Of a stretch of DNA of 64,000 bases, positions 12,253 through 24,097 are shown piece by piece (the first letter of the stretch is position 1; each line of letters begins with the position of its first letter). Both the position numbers and the translations under genes were made by a program. A model generated the notes under the pieces. It had not been told where the DNA came from. It saw only the letters and a program-made list of their open reading frames with translations, and made no database searches. Source of the DNA: Erpobdella octoculata (Eukaryota > Annelida > Clitellata > Hirudinida > Erpobdellidae); the NCBI GenBank assembly GCA_963978895.1, contig OZ022244.1, forward strand, positions 2,074,020-2,138,019. The letters run 5' to 3'.

Positions 12253-13861
12253 GACTTCTGTGTTAACTTTATCAAATGTTTCACTAATCTCCAAATCCAT
12301 AAATCCTTAGGCAGCAAATAAATACATTAACATGTAATAAAACTGAATCTGACAAAAACAAAATTACTAATAAATAATTTGAAATCTGATTTAGAGTTTT
12401 ATTTTTTAATATTCTGCAGTTGATGTTTAATTTACATTATATGAGTATGGATTTTTCTGGCATGTGTTTTCCAATAGTTCAAAAATTTCAGAATTATTAC
12501 CAGCAGTGCCATCAATATTTTCCAACCACTTAAAAACGCATTTAATTTTTAATAAAAATATTTTAGTTGTGTGAATTATTTATTCATCATTAGGAAAACA
12601 TGGAACATAGTTAATGTAATATTTATTTTTCTATATAAATTATAATTAATTAATTAAATTATATTTGAATATATTAACTTTCTCAATGTTTTTTGATTTG
12701 GCAAATTAAAAACCATGTCACCAGCCAAGACTCTTACTCTCTCAATCCATATATTTTGTTGTTTGGTTTGTTTCGGAAAACTAAAATGATGTTGAGTGAA
12801 AACAATTTATAACTCATTATTTTACATGTTCAGTCAACTTTGTTAAGTTTGCTGGTGCTATTTTATAATTCTTGTCAAATAACATACAATCATTATTAAA
12901 TAACTTAAACATTTTTGGTTTTATTTCAATGGTCCAGTTGAAAAATTAGAAATTAATTCAATTTAAAGCAAGTCCTATCAAGAAATTCTTTTCAATCTTG
13001 ATCTTTTTGAACTATTGACTACATTGTATTAGCATTTGTGATTGTGTTAGTGACCAGATTCTTTCAATACACACAACTTATTTTATGTGTGCACTGCTGG
13101 AAAGTATTCAAGAAAATCAATGCATCATCAGAATTGATACAAAATAATTGTTTTTATCAAATCAAATTGCTATTTTTTTCTGTCCACGCGCACCATTAGT
13201 TTAATTGGTTGATTATATTTATGAAGTGTATGTCAATACTGACAGAATTATTATTTTTACTTTTTTTTCATCACAGAAACATAGAATTAAAAAAAAATTT
13301 AAATAGAAATTCAGAACATTTATTTAGAAAAAATAAAATATGTTTATGATGTTATTCAATGAATTTTTTTAAATGTTTTGTTTTTTGCATAGGTTCACTC
13401 AAAAAAAAATTAAGTTAATAAAATTGTTAGACTTTATTGAGTTTTTCGTTGTTCATCATGTTTTTTTACAATTATATAATCTTCATCAGAAAAACACCGT
13501 CAGATTCAAGTATGTTTGTCTACAAAATAAAATTTTCAACTCTATAATAAAAAAATTGAAAGAAATTAAATGATAATACTGTATTGTTTTAGACAGGAGA
13601 TATTGCTTCTTTATATGTCATTGCTGTAAATCATTCAGTCGTGTTTATATCTCCAGATGCTTGTGTATACTTCTTTTTTATTTCAACTATAACAAATTTA
13701 TTTGTTTTAATTACAAGATTTTTTAAATAGTTATTTTTCGATCTTCAAATGTTATTTAGGTTACCATTATTCAACGTAATCAATACATTTTCTTAATAAT
13801 GGTAAGAAAATTTTTTTTATTATAAAGTAAAACAAGACAATTTAAACACTGCTACAAGTAC
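12253..13861. other. non-coding spacer; partly shared with unit B
   Basis: About 12250-12790 matches 30385-30935, so this stretch lies in a different order in unit B, upstream of the gypsy fragment. 12960-13860 shows poly-A/T runs only. Confidence 0.55.
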
Positions 13862-14046
13862 TTAATTGCAACGTAAGCAAAACTCAATAAGTTTACCAGA
13901 GATCTTCAACTTACGTATGAATATCACCAAAACTGCCACTGCAATTCCGCCTAAGGTGAAGGACACCATTCCGACTATCACTGGAATATAATTTGGATCT
14001 TTTTTTTCAGTTTCATTTGGTTCAAACTCAATAATTTCCACATTAT
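13862..14046 (-). CDS. gene A transmembrane and tail exon
   Basis: The acceptor aaacccag precedes 14046. The exon begins with an acidic juxtamembrane NVEIIEFEPNETEKKDP, then a hydrophobic span PVIVGMVSFTLGGIAVAVLV. Two endings are possible: splicing at ATAC/gtaagt after 13915 (132 nt, phase 1-1), or reading through to RKLKISGKLIEFCLRC and a stop at 13862-13864. The read-through gives a classic positive stop-transfer tail, so this may be the terminal exon. It is unrelated in sequence to the transmembrane exons of B and C. Confidence 0.72.
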
Positions 14047-14821
14047 CTGGGTTTTATTTAATTAAATTTTGTAATTTTTAAAGAGTTAAAAAAGCAAGTT
14101 GTAAAATATGTTGTATTTGTTTACATGAAGTATAAAACAAAATAGAAGACAATTGTATTTTAACTTCGTTTTTTAGTCTTTTTTTAGCTTTTTTTATAAC
14201 TTGTATTTCAGAAAATCTTTTAACTCCTCTGCTTAGTTCCTTTTTCTGGATTATCTTTCTAGCTCCGCTCTTCAGTTTACTAGATCCACTCTTTAGATTT
14301 TCTTTCAAAATTCGCTCTTTAGATCTATTTTTAAAGTCTTTCTAGGTAGCATTTTTACTGCTTTTTTATAAATTCAACTTTCAAGCTCTGTTTCTAGTTA
14401 ATTTTCCTAACTCCGCTTCTGTAGTTTATTTTCTTTTTTTCAGCTCTCTTCAGTTTGTTTTCATTTTTTTCTAACTTTTTAGTTGTTTTATAGAGTTTTT
14501 TTAATTTTCCTTTTTTTTTAATTTTCTTCCAGTTTTGATCTCGAACTCGCCTCTTGAATTTCAAGTTTATTTTTTGATTTTTGTTTCGTTTTTTTTCTAT
14601 TTTGTCTTTTTAACTTTTTTAGCTTTTTTAGTTTTTTTAATTAACTTATTTGCCTTTTTAATGTTTTTCTAACCATGCCTTTCTCTAGTTCTGCTCTCTA
14701 GCTTTACTTCCCGGCACGGACCTCTAAGCGTCATCAATAATTAAATTAGTTTGTTGTGCTTTCAAAAGAAAAAGTTTGAAAATATATTTTTAGCAATGGA
14801 AGATTAAATATTTATTCTCAC
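14047..14821. other. intron of gene A
   Basis: T-rich intron with repeated ctttttta-type tracts. No element is recognised. Confidence 0.6.
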
Positions 14822-14950
14822 CAATGCAAATGGTTCTATCTTCGGGAGGGTTGTCATAACCATCGATGCATTTGCACTGGTAAGATCCGACTATATTATT
14901 ACATGTTGATGTTGCGTTGTCACATGGTTGTGATAAGCATTCGTCTACAT
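14822..14950 (-). CDS. gene A calcium-binding EGF exon (membrane-proximal)
   Basis: A 129-nt phase 1-1 exon, acceptor tgtacag and donor gtgaga. It encodes [24 protein letters not shown] and IDGYDN, ending TICI. Six cysteines in EGF order, the D-x-D-E start and the N-x-x-G-S-Y segment with an aromatic mark a calcium-binding EGF. This module has no direct counterpart in B or C. Confidence 0.88.
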
Positions 14951-15330
14951 CTGTACATTAAAAAAAAGCCTTAGCTTAAAAAAAGTGTGTGTGTACCTAG
15001 ATATTTTGAATATTATGTTAATAAAATATTCCTAAAAATTTTGCAGCTTCTTTCGCAAACAGAAAGTTCATGCCGCAATGCGTTTCTCTTCAATAAACAT
15101 ATTTGGAAGCAATTAGCAAGTAATTGAGCAATACAATTTCTATACAGCCAAATAACATTTTAAAAAAATTATAAGATAAATTAGTTTTAGCAGTAATGTT
15201 AGAAAATATAACGTTATTCAAAATTTTATTCCGCTTTTTAAAATTATTTTTTGTAGTGTGCTTGGATCAGTCAAGCCACAGAGCGTACGAGTTAAGTGCT
15301 TATTTAAATTTCAACCTTAACAAAACATAC

Positions 15331-15459
15331 CTTGACATTGAAAATTTGAATAGTTATCAAATCCGTGAATGCAAATGCATGAGTAGTTGCCATTAGTATT
15401 ATTGCACATTGTTGAACTCTTTTGACATTGGTCGGTTTCTCTTGAGCACTCATCAATAT
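15331..15459 (-). CDS. gene A calcium-binding EGF exon
   Basis: A 129-nt phase 1-1 exon encoding DIDECSRETDQC, STMCNNTNGNYSCIC and IHGFDNYSNFQCQ. Donor AAG/gtatgt, acceptor caaaaag. The six cysteines and the D-I-D-E-C calcium motif are intact. Orthologous to 36261-36389 (B) and 58463-58591 (C). Confidence 0.88.
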
Positions 15460-15922
15460 CTTTTTGAATTAAAAGTATTTGTAATATAGAGCACTGAGGT
15501 TTTAGTGACTTAAAGAAATATAGAGATGTTAAAAAGGAAACATTTCTAAAACGTTACATAAGAAAAGTTTCTTTAACGTACAGTGCATGAGCAAATCAAC
15601 AAAAAGACGCGGCTTCTTGTAATCGGAAGTAACGAACAAGAAACGTTAAAAAACGTTACCATATTTATTGGGTTTAAGGTGCTACGAAAAACTACCCTCA
15701 TACTATACTATCTATTGTCATCTTATTAAATATGTAGTTTATCTAGCAACCAAAAGCGTTTTATTCCATGTTAATAGGCCTATCAAACTATATAATTGAG
15801 AATACAAAATCAGGTAAAAACAGCATTGGCTATTGTAAATAGAACATTAGTTAATAATTTATTTGTATGTTTATCCTCTGCAATTTGTTATTAAAAGCTA
15901 AATAAAGAAACTCTAACTTAAC

Positions 15923-16048
15923 CTTGACATTTTGGCTTGTTTAACTTTTCAAATCCCGGATAACACTTGCATATAAAACTTCCTACAGTATTCTCACATA
16001 TTTCATCACTATTGCAATTGTGATTTTTTTCTGAGCACTCATTTATAT
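15923..16048 (-). CDS. gene A calcium-binding EGF exon (C-x-C type)
   Basis: A 126-nt phase 1-1 exon encoding DINECSEKNHNC, SDEICENTVGSFICKC and YPGFEKLNKPKCQ. Acceptor tgcacag, donor AAG/gttaag. Nearly the same protein as 36743-36868 (B) and 59112-59237 (C), with differences confined to the ends of the module. Confidence 0.88.
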
Positions 16049-16077
16049 CTGTGCATTAATAATAATTGTAGTAAATC

Positions 16078-16552
16078 CAGAGCTGTGGAGTCGGAGTCGG
16101 CAAACAATGCACCGACTCCGACTCCTACTGAAAAAAACTAAAAAACTGCATTTATTAAATAGTAGAGAAAAAATGGTAAAAAAAACTCTCTATTCATGCT
16201 TTGGGCCTTCCCAACCATTTCTTGGTTTTACAGATTTTATATTTGGTTCATTATAGATAAACTTTGTTTTTGTTCTAAAACAACCAAATAAATGTGGTTT
16301 GTATTTTTGAACTGATTGATTATTGAAAAAAAAATAAAAAAAATTAATAAAACTTTTTTATTATATTTGTCTTTTGCTTAAACTGTGCACCACAGTAGAC
16401 TGTTGGCTTCCCAGCCAGTAGTCCTGTTGTAGGTTGCGTTTGTTTCCTTCAAGGAATGTATACATTCGCATATTAATACAGAGGAGTCGAGGTGTCAGAA
16501 GTACATAAAACTGAGGAGTCGGAGTCATTTATCTACCGACTCCACAGCCCTG
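16078..16552. mobile_element. hAT-type MITE with 8-bp TSD
   Basis: Termini are CAGAGCTGTGGAGTCGG at 16078 and the complement of CAGGGCTGTGGAGTCGG ending at 16552, a terminal repeat widespread among hAT elements. A perfect agtaaatc duplication lies at 16070-16077 and 16553-16560. The 475-bp interior is non-coding. It sits in an intron of gene A; B and C lack it. Confidence 0.92.
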
Positions 16553-16667
16553 AGTAAATCAAATAAAAACAGCAATGGCTAGCGTAAACAAAACCCTAGT
16601 TAATAATTTATTCTGTTGTTCTGTGCAATTTATTATTGAAAGCTGAATAAACAAATTAAAATTCAAC

Positions 16668-16796
16668 CTTGACATTCTAAAATGTTTAACTTTTTAGATC
16701 CCGGATAACACTTGCTGCATCTGAAACTTCCTACAGTATTCTCACATATTTCATCACTATTGCAATTGTGAGTTTTTTCTAAACACTCATTTATAT
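16668..16796 (-). CDS. gene A EGF exon with C-x-x-C spacing
   Basis: A 129-nt phase 1-1 exon encoding DINECLEKTHNC, SDEICENTVGSFRCSKC and YPGSKKLNILECQ. It is a duplicate of the adjacent EGF exon at 15923-16048, with one extra codon (Ser) between cysteines 4 and 5, giving C-S-K-C instead of C-K-C. Present in B (37297-37425), absent from C. Confidence 0.86.
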
Positions 16797-16866
16797 CTGT
16801 GCATGAGTAAAAATCTGATTCAGCATTAAAAATGTTTTTAAGGCATTATCAACAACACCGTATACA

Positions 16867-18332
16867 CAGTGTTGGGGAGTAACGCGTTACAAGTAACGCG
16901 TTACTGTAATAGTATTACTTTTTTCAGTAACTTGTAATAGTAACGATTACTTTTATTTTAAAGTAATATGTAATAGTAACATATTACTTTTTTTGAGTAA
17001 TTGTAACGAAATTTACGTTATTTTTATCGTTACATATTTAAAAAAAATCATTTGACATTTCTTTGTCGAGTTTAGCTTTATGTTAGATATCTATGCAAAC
17101 TAGAAACCCGTTTAGCTAAGCTGTCTATGTCTTTCTTTACCGCAATCGCAGCTACTTGGGAGTTACGAGCCACTGGATTGACCCAGCACCGCTATCCAGA
17201 AAATCTGCGGCGCTTACTTGTTGTCGCCTAATGGGACCTCATACCTACAATGTGTTAGCTGAAGCACTAGATGGTGTAAAGCAAGGTTGGCAAAACGTGA
17301 GAAATTGTTATGACAGTAACTGACAAAGGATTAATTTTGTAACAGCGTTTAAAAAATTTAGTGATGGAAATCTCACATCAATTTATTATACAATAACAAT
17401 CAGCTGACCCAGGAAGAAAATGATGTTGCTTTCATTGAAGTAGGTCTAATTTTGGAAGAAGATACTTTATTTGACCAAGCATATATGCTGCTACCACACA
17501 AGAGATGCGGTGCACATACAATAAATTTAGTTGCTATTAAGGGTGCGTAGGTAGCTTTTGAAATGCTCTTATCGTTTCAAATAATACAATTCGGAGCTCT
17601 TACTATCACGCAGTAAACACGATTTGTAATATTGTTTGTAAGTCTCCCGAGATAAATCTTAATCTTTGCAACACTTTAGCATTTTGTAAAATTTGTAAAC
17701 ATAAAAAAGCAGCTGCTAAAAAACGTGAAAATTTAAAATTGGCATCTTCTCTGGTAGATGCTCTTGTGACCGGTGTTGGCAAGCTACTTACCAGAGATGA
17801 TCTTATCAAGTTTGACACATCCCCAATTTCGTCTGCGGTGGTTAAAAGATGAATCTTCCAAAGAGAAATCATTTTTTTCCGCTTGTATAACACTGGTATG
17901 CCATCTAGTGCTCCTCTAAAACGTTTGTTTAGCCTTGGTAGCCGGATTCTTACACACAATCGTGCAACTCCTACTTTGCGATAATAATGGAATATGATTA
18001 ACATTGTTTTTAATAGCTATTTTTAGACTTTTGCACTGAAATAAAATTTATTTTGTGTTGTAGTTTCTGATTTATATTTTATATTTGTTCCTGCCTTGAT
18101 TATATAGTTTCTGAACCTGTGTAAACTGTTCAATAAAGCTTCGAGCATTTAGCGCCATGAAGTAAAGTAGTAAGTAATAGCTGTGTAATAGTATTACATT
18201 TTGTCAGTAACTTGTAATAGTAATATATTACAAATTTAAAAAAGTAACTTGTAATAGCAATAGATTACATTTTTTAACCAAGTAACTGTAATAGTAATAT
18301 ATTACTTTTTAGAGTAATAGTCCCCAACACTG
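16867..18332 (+). mobile_element. hAT element in an intron of gene A, 8-bp TSD
   Basis: The termini CAGTGTTGGGGA and complement close the element. The perfect duplication cgtataca is at 16859-16866 and 18333-18340. Genes B (near 37489) and C (near 59301) have the same intron with a single cgtataca, so they preserve the empty site. Subterminal DNA is filled with GTAATAGTAA-type repeats at both ends. About 1.47 kb with a decayed transposase. Confidence 0.95.
17170..17990 (+). pseudogene. hAT transposase fragments
   Basis: Broken plus-strand frames contain LAEALDGVKQGWQNVRNCYD and, near 17440-17545, EVGLILEEDTLFDQAYMLLP then HKRCGAHTINLVAIKG. That is the hAT block L-P-x-H-x-R-C-x-x-H-T-x-N-L-v. 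Near 17890-17980 is NTGMPSSAPLKRLFSLGSRI, the C-terminal dimerisation motif. Several stops and frameshifts make it inactive. Confidence 0.8.
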
Positions 18333-18695
18333 CGTATACATCATTAAAACGTTTTAAAAAAAGATTAAATCTAGATATGCCTTGGCATAGCGGTAAATAT
18401 TTCAACATCTACGTTTAAAATCCCAGTCAGACAAAATTGCGTAATTTCCTTTTACGATTACTTATGAGGTTTACGTCATTTTAGTTTTATATTGTCTTGT
18501 GGTAATCAAATGTGAATCAGGCTCGGTACAGTTCAATTTCAGCCATTTTAAACACATCAGCCATTCTAGTGAACGCGCTACTCTGAGTATGCTTGACCGT
18601 ACTACTACAACAATTAAATTGTTTCAACAGTCCAAAAAATAATGTCCAGCCAACCCAATGATAAGATATATAAAACAGTTTAGTTATATTATTAC

Positions 18696-18818
18696 CTGAA
18701 CAATCAAAAATAGAATGTTGTTTATATCCAATTAAACAGTTACAAGAATAGTTGTTTCTATTGTTAATGCACACTGTTGAAGTTGGGTTGCACTCGTGCC
18801 TACCTTCAAAACACCATG
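18696..18818 (-). CDS. gene A Trp-Cys EGF-like exon
   Basis: A 123-nt phase 1-1 exon, acceptor tttaaag, donor CAG/gtaata. It encodes WCFEGRHECN, STVCINNRNNYSCNC and LIGYKQHSIFDCS. Six cysteines in EGF order, but the start W-C-F-E-G replaces the calcium motif. It follows the four-cysteine N-terminal exon: the junction codon A+CA is Thr, giving C-R-M-K-T-W-C. Homologues lie at 37868-37990 and 59664-59786. Confidence 0.84.
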
Positions 18819-20418
18819 CTTTAAAAACAAAATTTAAGTTATTGATAGAATAATGTTATTTATTATATAAAGAAAAACCCTGCATATATATATATATATA
18901 TATATAAATGCAAATCTAGGCCCGTTCATTTTTGGATAAACTTAATAAAAATGTTCGGCCAGGACAGGGCAAGCTTTTGCCATTTTTATTCACTTAGCGG
19001 CTTTATAATTCAAATGAGCCGTATTCAAATGTCGCAAGAACAGGTTTTAATATGCAATATTCTCTATTTAAAATCAGTATTATTTTTGAAATGGTTGTCT
19101 TATTATAATTTCATTAATGAAGGTATGTGCCCATTTTATCAATAAGGATTTTGTTTCTAACTAGCTGTTTTACTCGGTGGTGCAAAATGTTATTGAGGTG
19201 GTTACTTTTCCGTTTTTTCTCTTTTATATTAACTATCTTTTTTTGATATTTTTTGTTTTTTTTCTGATTTTTACATTTATAAATATAAATACTTTTTTTT
19301 TTATAAAAATTTGATTATTTTAGTTTTCATTTTTGTTATTTTTTTCTATTTCATTTTTTTGTTATTTTGTCGTTTCCCCTGTTTCTCCTAAAAAAGAGAA
19401 AGTATAAATATATCTAACATTCTTTACTTTTTTAATAACTTTCATTTACTATTTTTTTCTTATTTTTTGTTTGTTTTTTTTAGCTTTTTTACAAACTTTT
19501 ATTTAGGTTACAATTTCTGTTTGTGTGTGTGTGTGGCTTTCTCTGTACGCAAATTTTGCAAGTAAAATTTAACCAGCATTTTGACTAGCTAGGAGCCTGA
19601 AATTTTCAGCATAGCTTTATATTGGATGACAATACATGATTCAATTAAAAAAAAAGTAATTTGAACATATTTTGTATACATACACACAGACAAACATCGA
19701 GTGTATTTGAAATAAAAGTTTGTGTTAAAAAACTTGTTTTTTCCTTTACTTGTTTCCAATCGCTGTTCTCTATATTTTTCTCTTTTTATCTTCTCTTTTG
19801 CTTTTAATTTTTTTATTTTTCTTTACATTTTTCTCTTGTTTTTGTGTTTCTTTCGCTATTTTTATTAGGTCTATTTCTTTTTTTTTATAATGTTCAAATT
19901 GCACTTTATTTTTTATTTATTTTAGTGATTTAAATCTATTTAAGAGCGCTTTGATTTTATAAAAAAATGCTAGTTATTCCTTATAGTTTAGTTCGACAAC
20001 AACGTGTTTACGTGTAGGGAAGAGTAGTACCAAATGGCAACACAATTTTACACTTTTATTCAAATCAATCATACAAAAAAAAAACTATAAGTGATTATAT
20101 TAAATATTTTTTATATAAAGAAAGAAAAAACATTCTACTATTAAAAACCGCTCATTAAAACCAAAGTATAACAATTTTATAAAAAAAACTTTAAATAACG
20201 CAACCTCTCCTAAAATATCTGGGTGGCTATTCAGTACTACCATGTAGTACTAAATGGCCACCCCTAGTACAGAATAGCCACTCATGCAATTTTAATTATA
20301 GAAGACAAAGTTCTCACCAAATGGCAAGCCAAAATATTTTATTTCGCAGACAATTCTTTATTAATGTTAATTAAAAAATCATAAAAACATTTTAGTTATT
20401 TTATTAATAAGTTTTAGA
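18819..20418. other. gene A intron, block shared with unit C
   Basis: A T-rich non-coding stretch that looks nearly identical to 59790-61432; I saw only scattered single-base differences by eye. It holds a short TA run (18886-18906). ORFs here are conserved only because the DNA is. Confidence 0.7.
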
Positions 20419-21049
20419 TTACAATCCAAGACTATATGATGAAAAATAAAAAAAAATGATTTGCCCATTTCTTTTCTTGGATTGTTGAAGGATTGGATCT
20501 CCTAATTTTACAAAAATTTGTGCTAAATCTGCCTCACAAACACCTTTATCTGTAAACAAAAATTTGGTCTCTTCGGTGTCTTTATCCTTGTACAAAAATT
20601 TAAAAAAATCAGCAGAAACTTTATCGCCTTTGACTTCCATGATTTTGCCTACATAACAGGTTTTCAAGTTAAAAACATATTCAGAAATACACCAATTTCC
20701 TATTTACATTTTAGTGTTGTCAAGGGCAAATTAAGCATCTTTACTGGTGACCATAGATATTGATTCCCCGTCAGGCTCAATGTCTTGGAAGCTTTTTGAA
20801 ATATCCCTTTTTGCTGCAGTTTTGATGTTTGGACCTCAAATCTCTTTCTGTTCTTTCTTTCCGCAAAATATTCTTTACTGGAGTATCGGTGAATATGGTT
20901 GACGATAATTTTTTCTGACCCCCATCTCGTTTGTGAGGTGCAGCTTTCGGAAAAGGGCGGATCATTTGAAGATTTACCAATAACTCTGATCCACTGGGTT
21001 CGACAACGACTATAGAGATGTTGGGAGTTTGAACGTTTTCTTTAGTCAT
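20419..21049 (-). pseudogene. pogo/Tigger-like transposase C-terminal fragments (unit A)
   Basis: The minus-strand piece 20777-21049 reads VNLQMIRPFPKAAPHKRDGG and STIFTDTPVKN. The piece 20419-20667 reads CYVGKIMEVKGDKV, KFLFTDKGVCEADL and IFVKLGDPIL. These are the linker (I-R-P-x-P-K-A ... L-T-D-T-P-x-K) and tail (Y-x-V-G-K-i-x-x-x-x-G-D ... F-P-D/T-D) often found after the DDE domain of pogo/jerky-like transposases in invertebrates. The DDE domain itself is missing. A similar copy lies at 61433-62103. Confidence 0.6.
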
Positions 21050-21104
21050 TATTCCATAAGCAGCTTATGCCTCAGTGATGTCTACTCACTTTTTCAGCTG
21101 CAGA

Positions 21105-23126
21105 TTTAACTAGCAAGCAAGTTTTTAAAACTAACCCGTCAAACAGAGAAGCTTTACAGATGTCTCCCTACAATGACAAACTACTACAATCTAAAAACCC
21201 TGACACGCAATCTACATGGGCTATATATTGAACAGGAAAAACAATATTGGCATGGTCAAATTTCAGATGCTGAGGACGACCCAAAAAAACTTTGGAGGAC
21301 GTTGGGGGAAATGCTTTGTCGTGACCAGCAATTTTCGCAATCGTCTTCTGACGGCCCAACTGCAGACTGTTTTGATAGGGCTTTCAATGACAAAGTTAAA
21401 CTGTCAGAGCATCCACATCATCGGAACCATCTCCTGTTTTCTCCCAAAAAGAATGCTCTGCAACATTACTTGGTTTCAGTTTCATCACTCGAGAACATGT
21501 CTACAAATTGATAATGAGTGCCCCAAACAAAAGTTGTTTTCTAGATCCTGCACCAGCCTGGCTGATTAAGAGAGTTGCAACGGAGTTGTAGCCATTTCTC
21601 ACTCTTCTGCTTAACACCTCTCTTCAAAGTGGTATCTTTCCAAAAATGTTTGGTTTTGCGATTGTCACTCCAGTACTTAAGAAATCTACGCTTGATCCAC
21701 TAGATCCTAAAAACTATCGGCCTATATCTAATCTTTCATTTATTTCTAAACTGCTGGAACGTGCAGTGAATGATCAACTTGGATGTTACTTATCTGAGCA
21801 CTCTCTTCTTCCTCCAGTTCAGTCTGCCTACCGCACCTATCACTTCGTTGAAACTGTCATACTGGGTGTTCTGTTGGATGTGTTCTGTGCTACTGACAAT
21901 GGCATAGTCACATTGCTCTGTCTCCTTGACTTCAGTGCAGCGTTTGATACTGTGGACCACTCCATATGGCTAGAGAGGCTTCATCGAAAGTATAGCCTGG
22001 ACGGAACTACCCTAGCATGGTTTTGTTCCTATCTCTCAAATTGTTCTGTTTTCATCATCTTTGCAAATCAGATTTCCTCTTTAAGAAAAGTTGAATTTAG
22101 TGTGCCACAGGGCTCTGTCATTGGTCCCGTCCTCTGTGTGATGTACACTGCTGATGCTATCTCTATTGCTGAAAAGTATGGCTTTTCTGTACATGCCTAT
22201 GCAGATGACCTGCAATTGTATGACCACAGTTCTGTGGCAAATTGTGGTACTCTTGTGTCACGCCTGTCATCTTGCGTAGAAGATATAAAAAATTGGCTGA
22301 CATCAAACAGACTTTGTCTGAACACTGCCAAAACTGAAATCATCTGGCTTGGAACTTCTGGATCAAAGATAGACATCTCTTCTACTGTACTTGACCTTGG
22401 TGTCGTAATCACTTCTGACCTCTCCTTTCACCCACATGTTGCAAATATCGTACGGCTTTGCCAATACCACCTTAGACCTTACGTTAATACGCATCCTCAG
22501 AAGATCTCTTACACCTAGCTCGGTATACACTTTTGTTCGAGCATTAATTCACTCTCGTTTGGACTTCTGCAATGCCATCCTAGCAGACTCTTCAACTTAT
22601 CTGTCACACCAACTTCAATTTGTACTATGCTCAGCCGCTAAGATCATTCTCCGGGTGCCAAAATCAGCCAGTGTCACTGAAATCATCCGAAGTCGACTTC
22701 ACTTGTTAAGAGTCGGGTTCTTTTTAAATTGAACGTGCTCACTTTCAATAGTCTTCGTTGACAGGCTCCAGTCTACCTCTCGGAGGCTATCAGCAAACCA
22801 TTGATAAATGATACGAGAACCTCTCTTTGCTCAGCCGCGCTTCAACATCTGTTGGTGCCAGAAATAAAAACATCAATAGGCCGGAGAGATTTCTTCTTCT
22901 CTGCTCCAACTGCCTGGAACAACTCAACTTCGAAGCTGTGAAAGCTACCTCCATACTTTCAAAGCATCCTTAAAAACTGTACTTTCCGATAACAAATTAT
23001 TTTTAACTGTTGTTTTATTTTACTTTTTTATATTCTTTATCAAACGAATGGCACAGCGCATTTGTGAAGCGCCTGCGCTTGAATTTGCGCGATACAAATA
23101 AACAGAGAATAGAATAGAATAGAATC
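21105..23126 (+). mobile_element. L2/CR1-like LINE, unit A copy
   Basis: It holds most of a reverse transcriptase ORF, then a 3' end in which a short hairpin-like phrase (gcgcatttgtgaagcgcctg) and gcgcgatacaaataaa precede GAATA repeats. Such ends are typical of L2/CR1-clade LINEs. The endonuclease domain is absent, so it is 5'-truncated. In gene A it lies in the long first visible intron, antisense to the gene. Confidence 0.85.
21490..22732 (+). pseudogene. L2/CR1-like reverse transcriptase, unit A
   Basis: RT blocks appear in order: LDPLDPKNYRPISNLSFISK; motif A CLLDFSAAFDTVDHS; motif B SVPQGSVIGPVLCVMYT; motif C HAYADDLQLYDH; motif D NTAKTEIIWLG. Near 22480 the frame changes to RSLTPSSVYTFVRALIHSRL and DFCNAILADS. 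Defects are a TAG near 21587 where B and C have TCG, and the frameshift at 22480-22505. The catalytic aspartates are intact, so this is the best-preserved RT core in the window. Confidence 0.88.
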
Positions 23127-23487
23127 CAATGAATAATAGTAAATTATTGAGAAAGTGTATTGAGGCTAATTTAAGAAAAAATATTCTATAATCTAATGCA
23201 AAGAAATATATTATTTTATCAGCCAATCCAAAGAAATATCATACTCCATTAGCTACAACTAATCAGTTCTAGTTGATAATCATAGGATGTTTTATACTCA
23301 TCAATTAATGAAATGAAATATCATACTCCATGGGAATATCATACTCCATCAGCTACAGCTAATCAGCTGTAGTTGACAATCCTAGGAAATATTATTGTCC
23401 ATGAACTATTACAAGACAATATCATACTCTATCAGCTACTTCTAAAGATTATTATACTCCATCCCTATCAGCTAATTCAAGGAATTA
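23127..23487. repeat. degenerate tandem repeat after the LINE tail
   Basis: Repeated phrases aaatatcatactccatcagctaa and caactaatcagttctagttg alternate at roughly 40-100 bp spacing. The same block is at 44471-44959 (longer) and 63122-63531. Confidence 0.75.
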
Positions 23488-23495
23488 TCTTACAC

Positions 23496-24097
23496 CAGGG
23501 GTCTCCAAACTTCTCGGCTGGAGGGCCGCATTAACTGTCAATAGCAGTTTGGGGGGTCGACTACACACTAGAGGTCAATATAAGAAAGAATCAAAACATA
23601 GATGTTGTTTTTACTTATATATTTATAATTTCAATATTATTTAATATTATATAATGTTGTGTAAAAATAAAATTAATTCAACATGAATAAATAGTGAAAC
23701 TGTATCTTGCACACAATATGGCTCAAAAAATGCCCACTGACAAGTCATAACACTAACACTAATTAAAATAGAGTTCTACACATTTTACAATTATATGACA
23801 GTTAGTTCAAAACAATGGTAATCATGGAGAAAAGCGGAATAAATTATTTTCGTGTATTTTTCAAACATTTTTTATAAATTTTATACCGATAGAAAACACC
23901 GTCAGGCAGCAATAAAAGCTCGAGTACGCAGGTGGACAGCAAACTAAAAGCAAAGTAGAATATGAAATAAAAGTAGAAATTAAATTGTATGATTTGTTTA
24001 AGATAAATTGGAAAAATATATTATTTAAAAAATTAATACAAATTAAATTTTTTTTAAATATAAAAAGTCTCCTCAGGCCGCAGTTTGGAAACCCCTG
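23496..24097. mobile_element. hAT-type element with CAGGGGTCTCCAAACT ends (unit A)
   Basis: Termini CAGGGGTCTCCAAACT and CAGGGGTTTCCAAACT (complement) enclose 602 bp. Flanking octamers are tcttacac (23488-23495) and tctaacac (24098-24105), a 7/8 match. The subterminal motif gagggccgcatta is shared with 39006, 44968 and 63540. Non-coding. Confidence 0.9.

Noticed and set aside
17606..18004. 132-residue minus-strand ORF
   Set aside because: It is antisense to hAT transposase remnants, which read sensibly on the plus strand.
18951..19145. ORF MFGQDRASFCHFY, identical at 60007-60201
   Set aside because: It lies inside a segment that is near-identical as DNA between units A and C, is absent from B, and has no domain or splice signal, so it is a passenger.
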